Shown: in pieces, positions 35,860-44,800 of the stretch | Position numbering within the stretch: position 1 is the first letter of the stretch | How the letters are laid out: every line of letters begins with the position of its first letter | Source of the DNA: Pseudomonas moraviensis | Lineage (GTDB): Bacteria; Pseudomonadota; Gammaproteobacteria; Pseudomonadales; Pseudomonadaceae | Direction of reading: 5' to 3' | Length of the DNA: 64,000 nucleotides | Assembly: GCF_900105805.1 (NCBI RefSeq) | Contig: NZ_LT629788.1 | Coordinates: forward strand, 1,612,001-1,676,000 | The notes under the pieces: model-generated | Databases searched by the model: none | What the model was told of the DNA's origin: nothing | What the model saw: the letters and a program-made list of their open reading frames with translations, nothing else | Made by a program: the position numbers and the translations under genes

Positions 35860-36190
35860 AAGCTCCTATTAAGTGGAGCCGTCAGGCACTGTCGCTAAAC
35901 AGTAGGTGGCGGCTGTACGCAGGTTAGCGAACCGGTTATAGGCACCCGGCAGACCCGAAGGTCTCCCGCATACAGCCACCATAGCGCAGTCGCAGAATTG
36001 AACCTGCGACGAAGCATGGACCGCTGATGCACCTAATTAAGATCCGGGTCGCTAAACCCGATCGCTGATCGGCAGCGACCGCACCACAATAGAACCCGAC
36101 CCCAAGGCGCACAAGCCGGCGGATTCTGGCGTAGCTGTAGGCAATGGCGCAAGAATTTGTAGCCTGAAAGGCGTGTCTGAAGGTGTCTTT
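35860..36190 (-). ncRNA. Structured non-coding leader upstream of DUF6124, copy 1 (C4-antisense-like)
   Basis: This conserved non-coding segment of about 330 bases lies between the DUF6124 start and the upstream Ig-like gene. Stem A pairs TCGCTAA (35892-35898) with TTAGCGA (35924-35930). Stem B pairs 35908-35920 with 35968-35980; its left arm lies inside the loop of stem A, so the two form a pseudoknot or are alternatives. GGTCGCT (36047-36053) pairs with AGCGACC (36074-36080). Non-Watson-Crick pairs are G-U only when read on the minus strand, the direction of the gene. The second copy (41255-41575) shows compensatory changes. The layout resembles phage C4 antisense RNA by recollection only. 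Confidence 0.55.
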
Positions 36191-36233
36191 TAAACACCTG
36201 AGTTTAAAAGGCGATTTGCGCTGACTTCAGCCG

Positions 36234-36306
36234 CCCCTTCGCGAGCAAGCTCGCTCCCACATTTGGAATGCGTTTCCCTGTGGGAGCGAGCCTGCTCGCG
36301 AAGGGG
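36234..36306. repeat. REPIN, outward-facing REP pair
   Basis: Inverted REPs (CGCGAGCAAGCTCGCTCCCA, then complement) lie between the structured leader and the end of the large Ig-like gene. Confidence 0.85.
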
Positions 36307-36373
36307 CCATCCCGGTCAGCAGAAAAATTCCGGTCAAGCCTCACTGTTTAAATCAATGGTTAAATAAATCTGT

Positions 36374-36387
36374 CCCCCCCCCCCCCC
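36374..36387. repeat. 14-base poly-C tract
   Basis: An uninterrupted run of 14 C residues lies 76 bases beyond the 3' end of the 1405-residue Ig-like gene. The equivalent place after the second gene (41668 onward) has only two C residues after the shared AATCTGT. Confidence 0.8.
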
Positions 36388-36463
36388 GGTGGTCCAAGCC
36401 CCGCTGTTTAAACCACTGATTAAATAATCCGTCACCCAAGTTAGTCGTCCCCAAGTTGCGCTG

Positions 36464-39400
36464 TTAGTTAAACCACTTTATTTCGTCGATAACCATCCGT
36501 CCGGTAGCTGAGTCGAATCCGGTCAATATTTCGAAATATGAGATTTTTCTACCGGAAGAGGCCTGGTAGGTGAATGATGTAGAGCTCAAGCCGCTTAACG
36601 GAAGATTACGTTCTTCTATAAGAGTTCCACTGAGATCAAAAAAACAGATTTTATGAACATGCTCAGTGATGTACCCAACATTTAATGAAACTCTAGTTAC
36701 AGTGCCTGCCCATTTGAATTGAACCTTGGCAATAAAATTAATGTTCATCATCTGTCCAGTAATGCCAGGAAAGTCAGGTGGGGTCCCGCTTATCAATACC
36801 CCTGGCTCATCATCTTCTAGAGTGGTTACTTCCAGTCCACTATTTAACTTTTTAGTCACGTTTACATGGAAGCGTTGAGCGGGTTCTCTATCCCAATTTT
36901 CATACCCTCCTACCGCAATTACGGTAAAGGTGCGAGTGGCCGACACGGCGCCGGAGCCGTACAAGGCCTTGACGGTAAAGCTGTGCGCTGCCACAGCCAG
37001 GGCACTGACGAGCAACGTCCAGACACCGGTTGTGGCATGTGCCGTTGCCTGACCTTTGGAGACCGTGCCGTCAAAGATTTCGACCTTCTGGCCTTTGGCG
37101 GCAACGCCGCTCAGGGTGACAGCCGTTTCCACTGTGCTCCCGCCTTGAGGGATTTCATCCCCGCTGGGAGAGCCTTTGACCGATGTCAACGTTGGCGCGG
37201 TAGCCGCCGTCACAGTCAGTGTGCGCACATTTGACCATTGCGGGGACGATGTATACAGCGATCCTGCGTATAACCTCCGGGCACCCACTGCAACAGTAAT
37301 CGACAACTCCCATGTGCCTGTTGTCGTCGAGGCTGTGGCCACCCCTTTGGAGGTGTGGTTCGAGCCGTTTCCTTCAAAAATTTCGACCCTCTGGCCCTTG
37401 CTCGCGGTGCCTATGAGCTTCAGGGCGGTGCTGACGGTAGTTTGTCCCTCGGGGATTTCAACGTTCTTGTCGTCAAGCACGTTGCTCAGCGTAGGGACGA
37501 CAACCGCCGTCACGGTCAGTGTTCTGGCTGCCGACACGGCGCCGGAGCCGTACAAAGCCTTGACGGTAAAGCTGTGCGCTGCCACAGCCAGGGCACTGAC
37601 GAGCAGCGTCCAGACACCGGTTGTGGCATGTGCCGTTGCCTGATCTTTGGAGACCGTGCCGTCATAGATTTCGACCTTCTGGCCTTTCGCCGCGACGCCG
37701 CTCAGGGTCACGGCAGTTTCCACCGTAAGGCCGCCGTGAGGGATTTCATCCCCGCTGGGTGAGCCTTTGACCGATGTCAAAGTCGGGGCGGTGTCGGCTA
37801 TGACGGTCAGTGTTCTGGCTGCCGACACGGCGCCGGAGCCGTACAAAGCCTTGACGGTAAAGCTGTGCGCTGCCACAGCCAGGGCACTGATGAGCAGCGT
37901 CCAGACACCGGTTGTGGCATGTGCCGTTGCCTGATCTTTGGAGACCGTGCCGTCAAAGATTTCGACCTTCTGGCCTTTGGCCGCGACGCCGCTCAGGGTC
38001 ACGGCAGTTTCCACCGTAAGGCCGCCGTGAGGGATTTCATCCCCGCTGGGTGAGCCTGTTACCGAGCCGAGGGTCGGCACAACGTTTTCGTAGGCCTTGA
38101 TCCTGTAAGTCCGTAGCGCAAACGTAACGGCCTCACTCTCAACCTGAGTACCACCAAAGCCTGCCTTGAACTCCAGTTCCAGGTCTCTGCCATCTTCCAG
38201 GCTTTGCAAGTCCGGCAGCGGAAATGTGTGGGTGTAAAAACCCTGGTTGATCCACGTCGCATTGGTTTGCGAACCCGGCGGTTGCCAGAAGGTTTTCGAG
38301 TAGTCGCCCCCGCCTTTTAATGTCCCTTTCGCTTTCAGCCAGACATATTGTCTCAACGCAATATGCGGGTAACTGTTCGCGCGAAGGGTGGCGTTGGTGG
38401 TCAATTGACTGACGTCCAATTCCGGCCCTTCGCCTTGTTCGGAGGCCTGCGTGATCAACGGCCCGGGCAAATCGCTTTGCGCAATGGGCGACACCGCCAG
38501 TGCACGAATCCGCGACTCTTTCGGATCCTGGGTGCCGCGCGTTACCGTGTAATCCAGCGTGATGGACTTGGCGAGGTTGAAGGCGATCACCGAGACAGCC
38601 AGCGGTATTTCCTGCGGGCCGACGGTGGTGACGGGCCATGGCTCGGTGGTGTGCGAACCGGCAGCCGGCGTTCCGGCGGCGCCGGTCAAGCGGACGATAA
38701 TCCTGTCGCCGACCAGCATGCCGTCATAGTTGATCACGGAGGTCAGTGCGTTCTGGGCCTCCAGTGGGTCAAGGCTGGTGTCGTTCGGGGCTTGCTTGAT
38801 TTTCGGCTCTTTCAGATCCAGCGCCACGCCGACACGAAACTCCAGCGGCTCGGCATAACTGGTCCTCCCATCCGCACGCTTGATTTCGTACCTGGCCACC
38901 ACCGTCCCGCCTTCGTTGTCCTTGATCATCGCGGCCGGGATGGTGAACGGTATTTCCTTACCGGCGGTAAATTCGTTCAGCTTGATCGAGTCGGGATACT
39001 CACCGGTGATCGAGCCGACCCAGAACATGAACGCTTCATCGCCTTTGACCGTTTCCGTGTAGATGATCGTCGCGGTGGTGCCGGGGGTGTCGGCGGGCAG
39101 GACGCCGTCCACCACGCCGGCCACCACCGGTTCGGGCAGTTCCCGGCGTGGTTTGCCGACTCGCAGGATGTCGGTGTGGATCGACTCGCGAATGGCGTGG
39201 GAGGCCTGGTACGCGTCCAGCTTGGCGAACGCCGCGCTCGGGATCAGGAGTTGGTAGTAGAACTCCGCCGTGCCGCCGTTGACCGGGGTCAGGTGGTTGC
39301 CGTCAATGCTGTACGACAGCGGTTTGGCTGCGACGATGTCGTTGTGGGTGATGGGGCGCGTTGGCAGAGCAGGCAGGTACGGCTTCAGGCCGGAGGTGGT

Positions 39401-40681
39401 GCCGAGCATGATCGGCTGCAGGACATAACCTTCGACGAAGGAGGTATCGAATGGAATGTCCATGAGTACCACGTCCAGCGGTGGGTTCAGGGCACCGGAA
39501 TCCTCGTCCAGCATGATCGGTTCGGCCAGGCGCTGGACTTCGCCGATGGCGCGGATGAATTGGCCGTTGGATATCAGGTCGGCGCTGCCATCGGCTTTTT
39601 TCAGGCGGTAAGACACGGTGATCTGGGACTTGGCCAACTGACGCAGCACGGCATTGGGGGCCTTGGTTTCAACAACGCTCGGCACGCTGATCAACGGGAG
39701 GCCTTCTATTTCCAGATCAATCGGTGGACCTTCGACCGGCGTGCCCTTGATCTTGATGAACGGGATGTCACCGATTTTGAAGTGGGCATTGTCTGTGGCG
39801 ACCACTTGCACGGTGCCATCGGCGTCGCCCAATTGGTCGACGTCCAGCACGTCGTTTACTGCCTCCTTGAGCAACGGCGCGCCCAGCCGGGTCGCATGAA
39901 CGGCCACCACCACACGCTGTTCAGGACTCCAGTCCTCGGAACGGTTGAAAACCTTGTCGTACACCTCGAACACCACGGCCACTCCGGGGATCCCTGGACC
40001 ACCGGCATCACCCGCGTCACGGATGATATCTTCTTTGATTTTCACGATGATCGGCGCCGTGCCTTCGGCCTGGTCCTGGGTCAGTGGAGCACTGAGCACG
40101 AAGATTCCACCCCAACTCACGCGGCAAATATCGCCGGCCGCGGCGAAGGGATAGGGCGGTGTGCCGTCGGCCTTGCCAATGCTGATGTCCACGCCAGCGG
40201 CCACGTTGCCCTCGTGGATGCCGCCGTCAAGAATCTCCTGCGCAATGATCATGATCAGCCTGGAATGGCCGTCGTCACCGTTGTTATCGTGGCCACCCGG
40301 GCGCGTCAGCTTGACCAGTACCTGCATGACTTCGGACGGTTGATCTGTGCCGCCCAGCGGCTTGACGGAATAGGACACCGCAAACTCGCCGTCGACCATG
40401 TGCCGCGAAGGCACGAACATGCGCAGTTGCGTATCGACCTCATCCTTGAGGACGGTCTGGGTCAGCACGTTGTGCCCGGTGCCCCAAAATATTGTCAGCC
40501 TGTCGCCACTCGCCATATTTCCCCACGGCCCCGCCTCGCACCGCAGGCCGTGATACGGAAAGTTGTCCAACGCGGCGGCGATGTTGATACCCCAGACATC
40601 GGGATCCTTCGACACCGGGTCCTTGCTGCGACCAGGAATGCCGAGTTCTGCGAGTAGCAGGGGCTTTTGGGGGGTGGACAT
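36464..40681 (-). CDS. Large Ig-like repeat protein with variable C-terminal domain, paralogue 1
   Basis: This 1405-residue protein has no recognisable signal peptide or membrane segment. Residues of about 1-860 are a series of beta-rich modules also found in the second paralogue. Residues of about 868-1258 contain four repeats of 97 residues starting PTL-S; repeats 1, 2 and 4 are nearly identical (PSGDEIPHGGLTVETAVTLSG) and repeat 3 is divergent. The last 147 residues are an AT-rich, unrelated-looking tip ending VIDEIKWFN. The repeats look like bacterial Ig-like folds, which suggests an extended adhesin-like molecule, but the export route and function are unknown. A palindrome lies 55 bases upstream of the ATG. 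Confidence 0.8.
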   Translation of the reverse strand: MSTPQKPLLLAELGIPGRSKDPVSKDPDVWGINIAAALDNFPYHGLRCEAGPWGNMASGDRLTIFWGTGHNVLTQTVLKDEVDTQLRMFVPSRHMVDGEFAVSYSVKPLGGTDQPSEVMQVLVKLTRPGGHDNNGDDGHSRLIMIIAQEILDGGIHEGNVAAGVDISIGKADGTPPYPFAAAGDICRVSWGGIFVLSAPLTQDQAEGTAPIIVKIKEDIIRDAGDAGGPGIPGVAVVFEVYDKVFNRSEDWSPEQRVVVAVHATRLGAPLLKEAVNDVLDVDQLGDADGTVQVVATDNAHFKIGDIPFIKIKGTPVEGPPIDLEIEGLPLISVPSVVETKAPNAVLRQLAKSQITVSYRLKKADGSADLISNGQFIRAIGEVQRLAEPIMLDEDSGALNPPLDVVLMDIPFDTSFVEGYVLQPIMLGTTSGLKPYLPALPTRPITHNDIVAAKPLSYSIDGNHLTPVNGGTAEFYYQLLIPSAAFAKLDAYQASHAIRESIHTDILRVGKPRRELPEPVVAGVVDGVLPADTPGTTATIIYTETVKGDEAFMFWVGSITGEYPDSIKLNEFTAGKEIPFTIPAAMIKDNEGGTVVARYEIKRADGRTSYAEPLEFRVGVALDLKEPKIKQAPNDTSLDPLEAQNALTSVINYDGMLVGDRIIVRLTGAAGTPAAGSHTTEPWPVTTVGPQEIPLAVSVIAFNLAKSITLDYTVTRGTQDPKESRIRALAVSPIAQSDLPGPLITQASEQGEGPELDVSQLTTNATLRANSYPHIALRQYVWLKAKGTLKGGGDYSKTFWQPPGSQTNATWINQGFYTHTFPLPDLQSLEDGRDLELEFKAGFGGTQVESEAVTFALRTYRIKAYENVVPTLGSVTGSPSGDEIPHGGLTVETAVTLSGVAAKGQKVEIFDGTVSKDQATAHATTGVWTLLISALAVAAHSFTVKALYGSGAVSAARTLTVIADTAPTLTSVKGSPSGDEIPHGGLTVETAVTLSGVAAKGQKVEIYDGTVSKDQATAHATTGVWTLLVSALAVAAHSFTVKALYGSGAVSAARTLTVTAVVVPTLSNVLDDKNVEIPEGQTTVSTALKLIGTASKGQRVEIFEGNGSNHTSKGVATASTTTGTWELSITVAVGARRLYAGSLYTSSPQWSNVRTLTVTAATAPTLTSVKGSPSGDEIPQGGSTVETAVTLSGVAAKGQKVEIFDGTVSKGQATAHATTGVWTLLVSALAVAAHSFTVKALYGSGAVSATRTFTVIAVGGYENWDREPAQRFHVNVTKKLNSGLEVTTLEDDEPGVLISGTPPDFPGITGQMMNINFIAKVQFKWAGTVTRVSLNVGYITEHVHKICFFDLSGTLIEERNLPLSGLSSTSFTYQASSGRKISYFEILTGFDSATGRMVIDEIKWFN

Positions 40682-40735
40682 GGAAACGGCTCCGACGGGA
40701 AGTGACGGAACGAGTTAACGCGCACTGGCGTGATT

Positions 40736-40763
40736 GCACACCTGTCAGACTTGACAGGTGTGC
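40736..40763. promoter_or_regulatory. Palindrome upstream of Ig-like paralogue 1 (operator candidate)
   Basis: The arms GCACACCTGTCA and TGACAGGTGTGC are separated by GACT. A matching palindrome lies at the same distance upstream of paralogue 2, and I saw no other copy in the window. It is a candidate binding site for a dimeric regulator, or a hairpin in the 5' leader. Confidence 0.6.
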
Positions 40764-40828
40764 GGTGATATCCGACGAGCGGTTGTCGTCGCGAACCGGC
40801 CCGCTCCCAGAGGAAATGCGCTCAAACT

Positions 40829-40850
40829 GTGGGAGCGAGCCTGCTCGCGA
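40829..40850. repeat. Single REP
   Basis: One copy of TGTGGGAGCGAGCCTGCTCG lies between the Ig-like paralogue 1 promoter region and the DUF6124 pseudogene. Confidence 0.8.
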
Positions 40851-40890
40851 AGAGGCCGGCACGGGCATCGCATAACTCAGCCGGCCCGCA

Positions 40891-41249
40891 TTACCCCGGC
40901 AATTCCAGATTATCCAGCACCCGATTCACCGCCAGTTCTCCGAGCATGATCAACTGCGCGATGCCCATCAGCGTCCGCCGCTGCGATGGTTTGACCAGCC
41001 CGGCGAATTCCTGGGCGATGGTTTTGGCCGAGGCGAGGGTTTCGCAGGCGTTGGCCAGCAGGTCTTCGTTTTTGGTGTCGGCGGTGACGCGTACATGGCG
41101 CGGGGGCTAAAGGGCGGTGGAGTGGAGCCGGGTGGGCAGAGGTAATGGTCGAGGGCGCGGTCGGCGGCTTGGTGGAGTTTTTTGGAATCGAGGGATTCGT
41201 AGGGGGAGGTGGGGTCGGTTTCGGGTGGGTTGGGTGTGGGTTTGATCAT
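40891..41249 (-). pseudogene. DUF6124-family gene, frameshifted second copy
   Basis: The copy is nearly identical to 35496-35855 from the start codon through SPRAMYA, then one C is missing (the intact copy reads GTGACCGCGTAC, this one GTGACGCGTAC, near 41087). Translation after that point is out of frame and yields a different 93-residue product. The downstream sequence still encodes the DUF6124 C-terminus (ELPG then stop at 40891) in another frame, so the loss is recent. Ribosome binding site and leader are intact. A sequencing or assembly error is an alternative explanation. Confidence 0.8.
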
Positions 41250-41254
41250 GGTAA

Positions 41255-41575
41255 AGCTCCTTGAGAGATGGAGCCGTCAGCCTTCGCTGCTAAACGAAGA
41301 GGGTGGCGGCTTTACGCGGGTTAGCAGACCAGGCTCAAGGATCCCGGCGCACCGAAGTGCCCCACGGAAAGCCGCCATAACGTGATGGCAGTACTCGCGT
41401 GCCTTGAAATTTGCCGAGCTGCTAAACCCGATCACTGAACATTCAGCGACCGCACCACAATAGAACCCGCCCCCAAGGCGCACAAGCCGGCGGATTCTGG
41501 CTTGGCTGTAGGCAATGGCGCAAGAATTTGTAGCCTGAAAGGCGTGTCTGAAGGTGTCTTTTAAACGCCTTCGTT
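41255..41575 (-). ncRNA. Structured non-coding leader upstream of DUF6124, copy 2 (C4-antisense-like)
   Basis: This is a second copy of the leader at 35860-36190. Stem A is CTGCTAA (41287-41293) with TTAGCAG (41321-41327). Stem B is 41304-41320 with 41361-41377. Relative to copy 1, two base pairs of stem A and one of stem B differ with both partners changed so that pairing is kept. The distal part (41461-41570) is almost identical to copy 1, and a fragment of it recurs at 45655-45690. Confidence 0.55.
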
Positions 41576-41818
41576 TAAATCGAAGAGCTTCGCCGAACCC
41601 GATCGCCCGGCCAGCAGAAAAATCTCGGGCAAGCCTCGCTGTTTAAATCAGTGGTTAAATGAATCTGTCCACTTCTAGTATTCTCTAGTCCCCTTTTCTA
41701 AAAGTCGGGCGAAGATCAGGGGTAAAACGTGGTCTGTCCCGGGCAATGCGCTTTTTTTCTGTCAAAATAGCGCGCTATAAAAAACATAGTTATTCTTGTG
41801 GTTCTTTTGTCTGGTGAT
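41576..41818. other. AT-rich gap after Ig-like paralogue 2
   Basis: This stretch of about 240 bases contains the shared 3' flank of the unit (CTGTTTAAATCAGTGGTTAA near 41638) and becomes AT-rich toward 41819. I see no gene, REP or clear terminator in it. Confidence 0.5.
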
Positions 41819-44800
41819 TTAGTTGTGCATTTTTATATTGTCAATTGTTATAGCTGCGAAAGAGTTTGCGCTTATTTCAAATCGTTTTATATCTAAACTG
41901 GAAAATTCCAAGTTTGTGCGGCCGTCCGGTATCACGCGGTTGCCTAGGTGAGTTTCTTGGGTGCTGTAAAAATCAATTTGTGCGTTGCCAGAGCGTGGGT
42001 TGGTAAAGTTTATGTACATCTGTAATTGTGAATAAGGTTTGCTGAGTGATACCTGGGCTTTAAACGGTGTTTGCATGATGTCTCCCTCCGAGTCAAAGCG
42101 AAGGGCTTTTTTGATTTTAGGATCTAGGGCGGTGTAAATGCGTGCGCTAGTAACGTAGGTTGGTTCGGACCACGTTAACTTGATAAGCGCAGTTGAATAT
42201 GGAGTGTCTTGAGGAATGACTCCCTCTGCGCAAGTTTCAAAATCTTCAGTATCATAATTTACAATGTTAATTTCATATGGCTTCGAAGAACTCCCGGTAC
42301 CATACAATGCTTTGGCTGTGAAACTGTGCGAAGTTAAGCTCAGGCCCGTCATCAACCGTTCCCAAGTTCCCGATGTAGCAGTGACTTCACCCTTGGGAAA
42401 TGTATCGTCAAATATTTCGACTTTCTGACCTATGCTGGCGCTGCCTTTGAGTGTTAGAGATGTACTAAGAGTGTTTGTGTTCTTTGGCACCTCCACCCCT
42501 TTGTCGTCAAATACACTGTCCAGCGTCGGCGCTACCAGTGCGACCACAACTACATCGCGGGCATTTGAGAGTGTGCCGTCCTTGCGTCGGGCGCTCAGTT
42601 TGTAGGTGTTCTCGGTAACCAGTCCGGTCAGTTGGAAAGACCATTCCCCCTTTAAATCTACTTGAATTTCCGTATTCGGCATTAGTATGCCGTTATTGGC
42701 CAGATCAATCTTTGTGTCGGGCGTGGCTTTGCCACTCAGCGTGACGGCTGTTTCTACGGTAGAGCTGCCGTGAGGGATTTCTTCCCCGCTGGGTGAGCCT
42801 GTTACCGAGCCGAGGGTCGGCACAACGTTTTCGTAGGCCTTGATCCTGTAAGTCCGTAGGGCAAACGTCACGGCCTCTGTCTCGACTTGACTGCCGCCAA
42901 AGCCTGCCTTGAACTCCAATTTCAGGTCACTGCCATCTTCCAGGCTTTGCAAGTCGGGGAGTGGAAAGCCGTCGTGGGTGTGAAAACCCTGGTCGATCCA
43001 CGTCGCATTGGTTTGCGAACCCGGCGGTTGCCAGAAGGTTTTCAAGTAGTCGCCCCCGCCTTTCAATGTCCCTTTCGCTTTCAGCCAGACATATTGTTTC
43101 AGCGCAATGTGCGGATAACTGTTCGCGCGAAGGGTGGCGTTGGTGGTCAATTGACTGACGTCCAACTCCGGCCCTTCGCCTTGTTCGGAGGCCTGCGTGA
43201 TCAGCGGCCTGGGCAAATCGCTTTGCGCAATGGGCGACACCGCCAGCGCACGAATCCGCGACTCTTTCGGATCCTGGGTGCCGCGCGTTACCGTGTAATC
43301 CAGCGTGATGGACTTGGCGAGGTTGAAGGCGATCACCGAGACAGCCAGCGGTATTTCCTGCGGGCCGACGGTGGTGACGGGCCATGGCTCGGTGGTGTGC
43401 GAACCCGCAGCCGGCGTTCCGGGGGCGCCGGTCCAGCGGACGATAATCTTGTCGCCGACGAGCATGCCATCATAGTTGATCACCGAGGTCAGGGCGTTCT
43501 GGGCCTCCAGCGGGTCAAGGCTGGTGTCGTTCGGGGCTTGCTTGATTTTCGGCTCTTTCAGATCCAGCGCCACGCCGACACTGAACGCCAGCGTATCCGA
43601 ATAACTCGTTCCACCCGCTGCGCGCTTGATGTCGTAGTACGCCTTCACCGTTCCTCCTTCGTTGCCCTTGATCAGTTCGGCCTTGATCGGGAACGCCACA
43701 GGCTGGCCGGCGGTGATGGAGCTCAGTTCGACCCGGTCGCTGTTTACGCCGGTAATGGAGCCTTCCCAGGCCCGCGTGACGATGTCGCCCTTCACGGTCT
43801 TGAGGTAGTTCACGGTCAGCGTGGTGCCGTTGGTATCGGATGGCAGGACGCCGCTGACCACGCCGTCGACTGCCGGCTCGGGCAATTCCTGGCGTGGTTC
43901 GCCGATCTGCAGGATATCGGCGTGGATCGATTCGCGGATCGCGTGGGTCTGGTTGAGTTTGCTCATGGTGCCGAGCACCGAGTCCTCGATCAGCAACTGG
44001 TAATACAGCTCCAGCTCTTTCCCAATGATCGGTGTCAGGTGCTGCTTGTCGACGATGATCTGCAGCGGAAGTTGGGCGTCCATATCGCCTTGGGTAATCG
44101 GTCGCAGGTTCAGGTTCGGCAGGTAGGGGGTCAGGTCGGGGCGAGTGCCGAGCCAAAACAGCTCGATCGCTTGGCCGACGGCGAAGTAGGGGCCGAAGGC
44201 AATTTCGATGGTGACCTGTTTCAGGTCCGGATCCAGCGGATCGATGGCGCCTTGTCTGGCCTCCAGTGCCACGGGAGCGGGGAGCCGGTGAATCTCGCCG
44301 ATGGCGCTGATGAACTGGGTTTTGGCATCCCGTTGTGCGCTGCCGTCGGCCTTCTCCAGGCGATAAGACAGGGCGATCTGAGCCTGAGCCAGCTGGCGCA
44401 GCACGGCGTTGGACACGATGATCTCAGGAATGCTGGGCACGCTGATCAAGACTTTTCCCGGTAATTCAATGTTGATCGGCGGACCTTCTTTCGGGGTGCC
44501 TTTGATTCGGACAAAAATGGTGTCACCTACCTCGAAGTCTATCGGTTGTGGAGGGACTGGAGGGGGCGAAGGTGGGGGAGGGTTTACGGCCATAACTTGA
44601 ACCGTACCGTCGGCGTCGCCCAGGTTGTCGACGTCCAGTACGTTGTTGATAGCCTCCTTGAGCAAAGGCGCGCCCAGCCGGGTTTTGTCAAGCGTCACGA
44701 CTACCCGTTGCTCGACGCTCCAGCCGTCGGAGCGATTGTCGACCAGGTCATAAACTTCGAAGGCCACGGCCAGCCCTGCCTCGCCAGAGTCGCCGGCGTC

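Noticed and set aside
35885..36080. GCTAAAC and GTTAGC motifs considered as integron attC sites.
   Set aside because: They do not fit the RYYYAAC/GTTRRRY core pattern, no integrase is present, and the paired bases fit an RNA leader on the minus strand better.
38348..40657. Very long open frame (769 codons) on the strand opposite the first giant gene, plus a similar one at 42887-44464.
   Set aside because: They are mirror frames of high-GC coding DNA, with no ribosome binding site and Arg/Asp/Gly/His-rich, low-complexity translations.
41277..41483. A 68-codon minus-strand frame inside the second leader.
   Set aside because: The first leader does not preserve the frame as protein, and substitutions between copies keep base pairing rather than amino acids.
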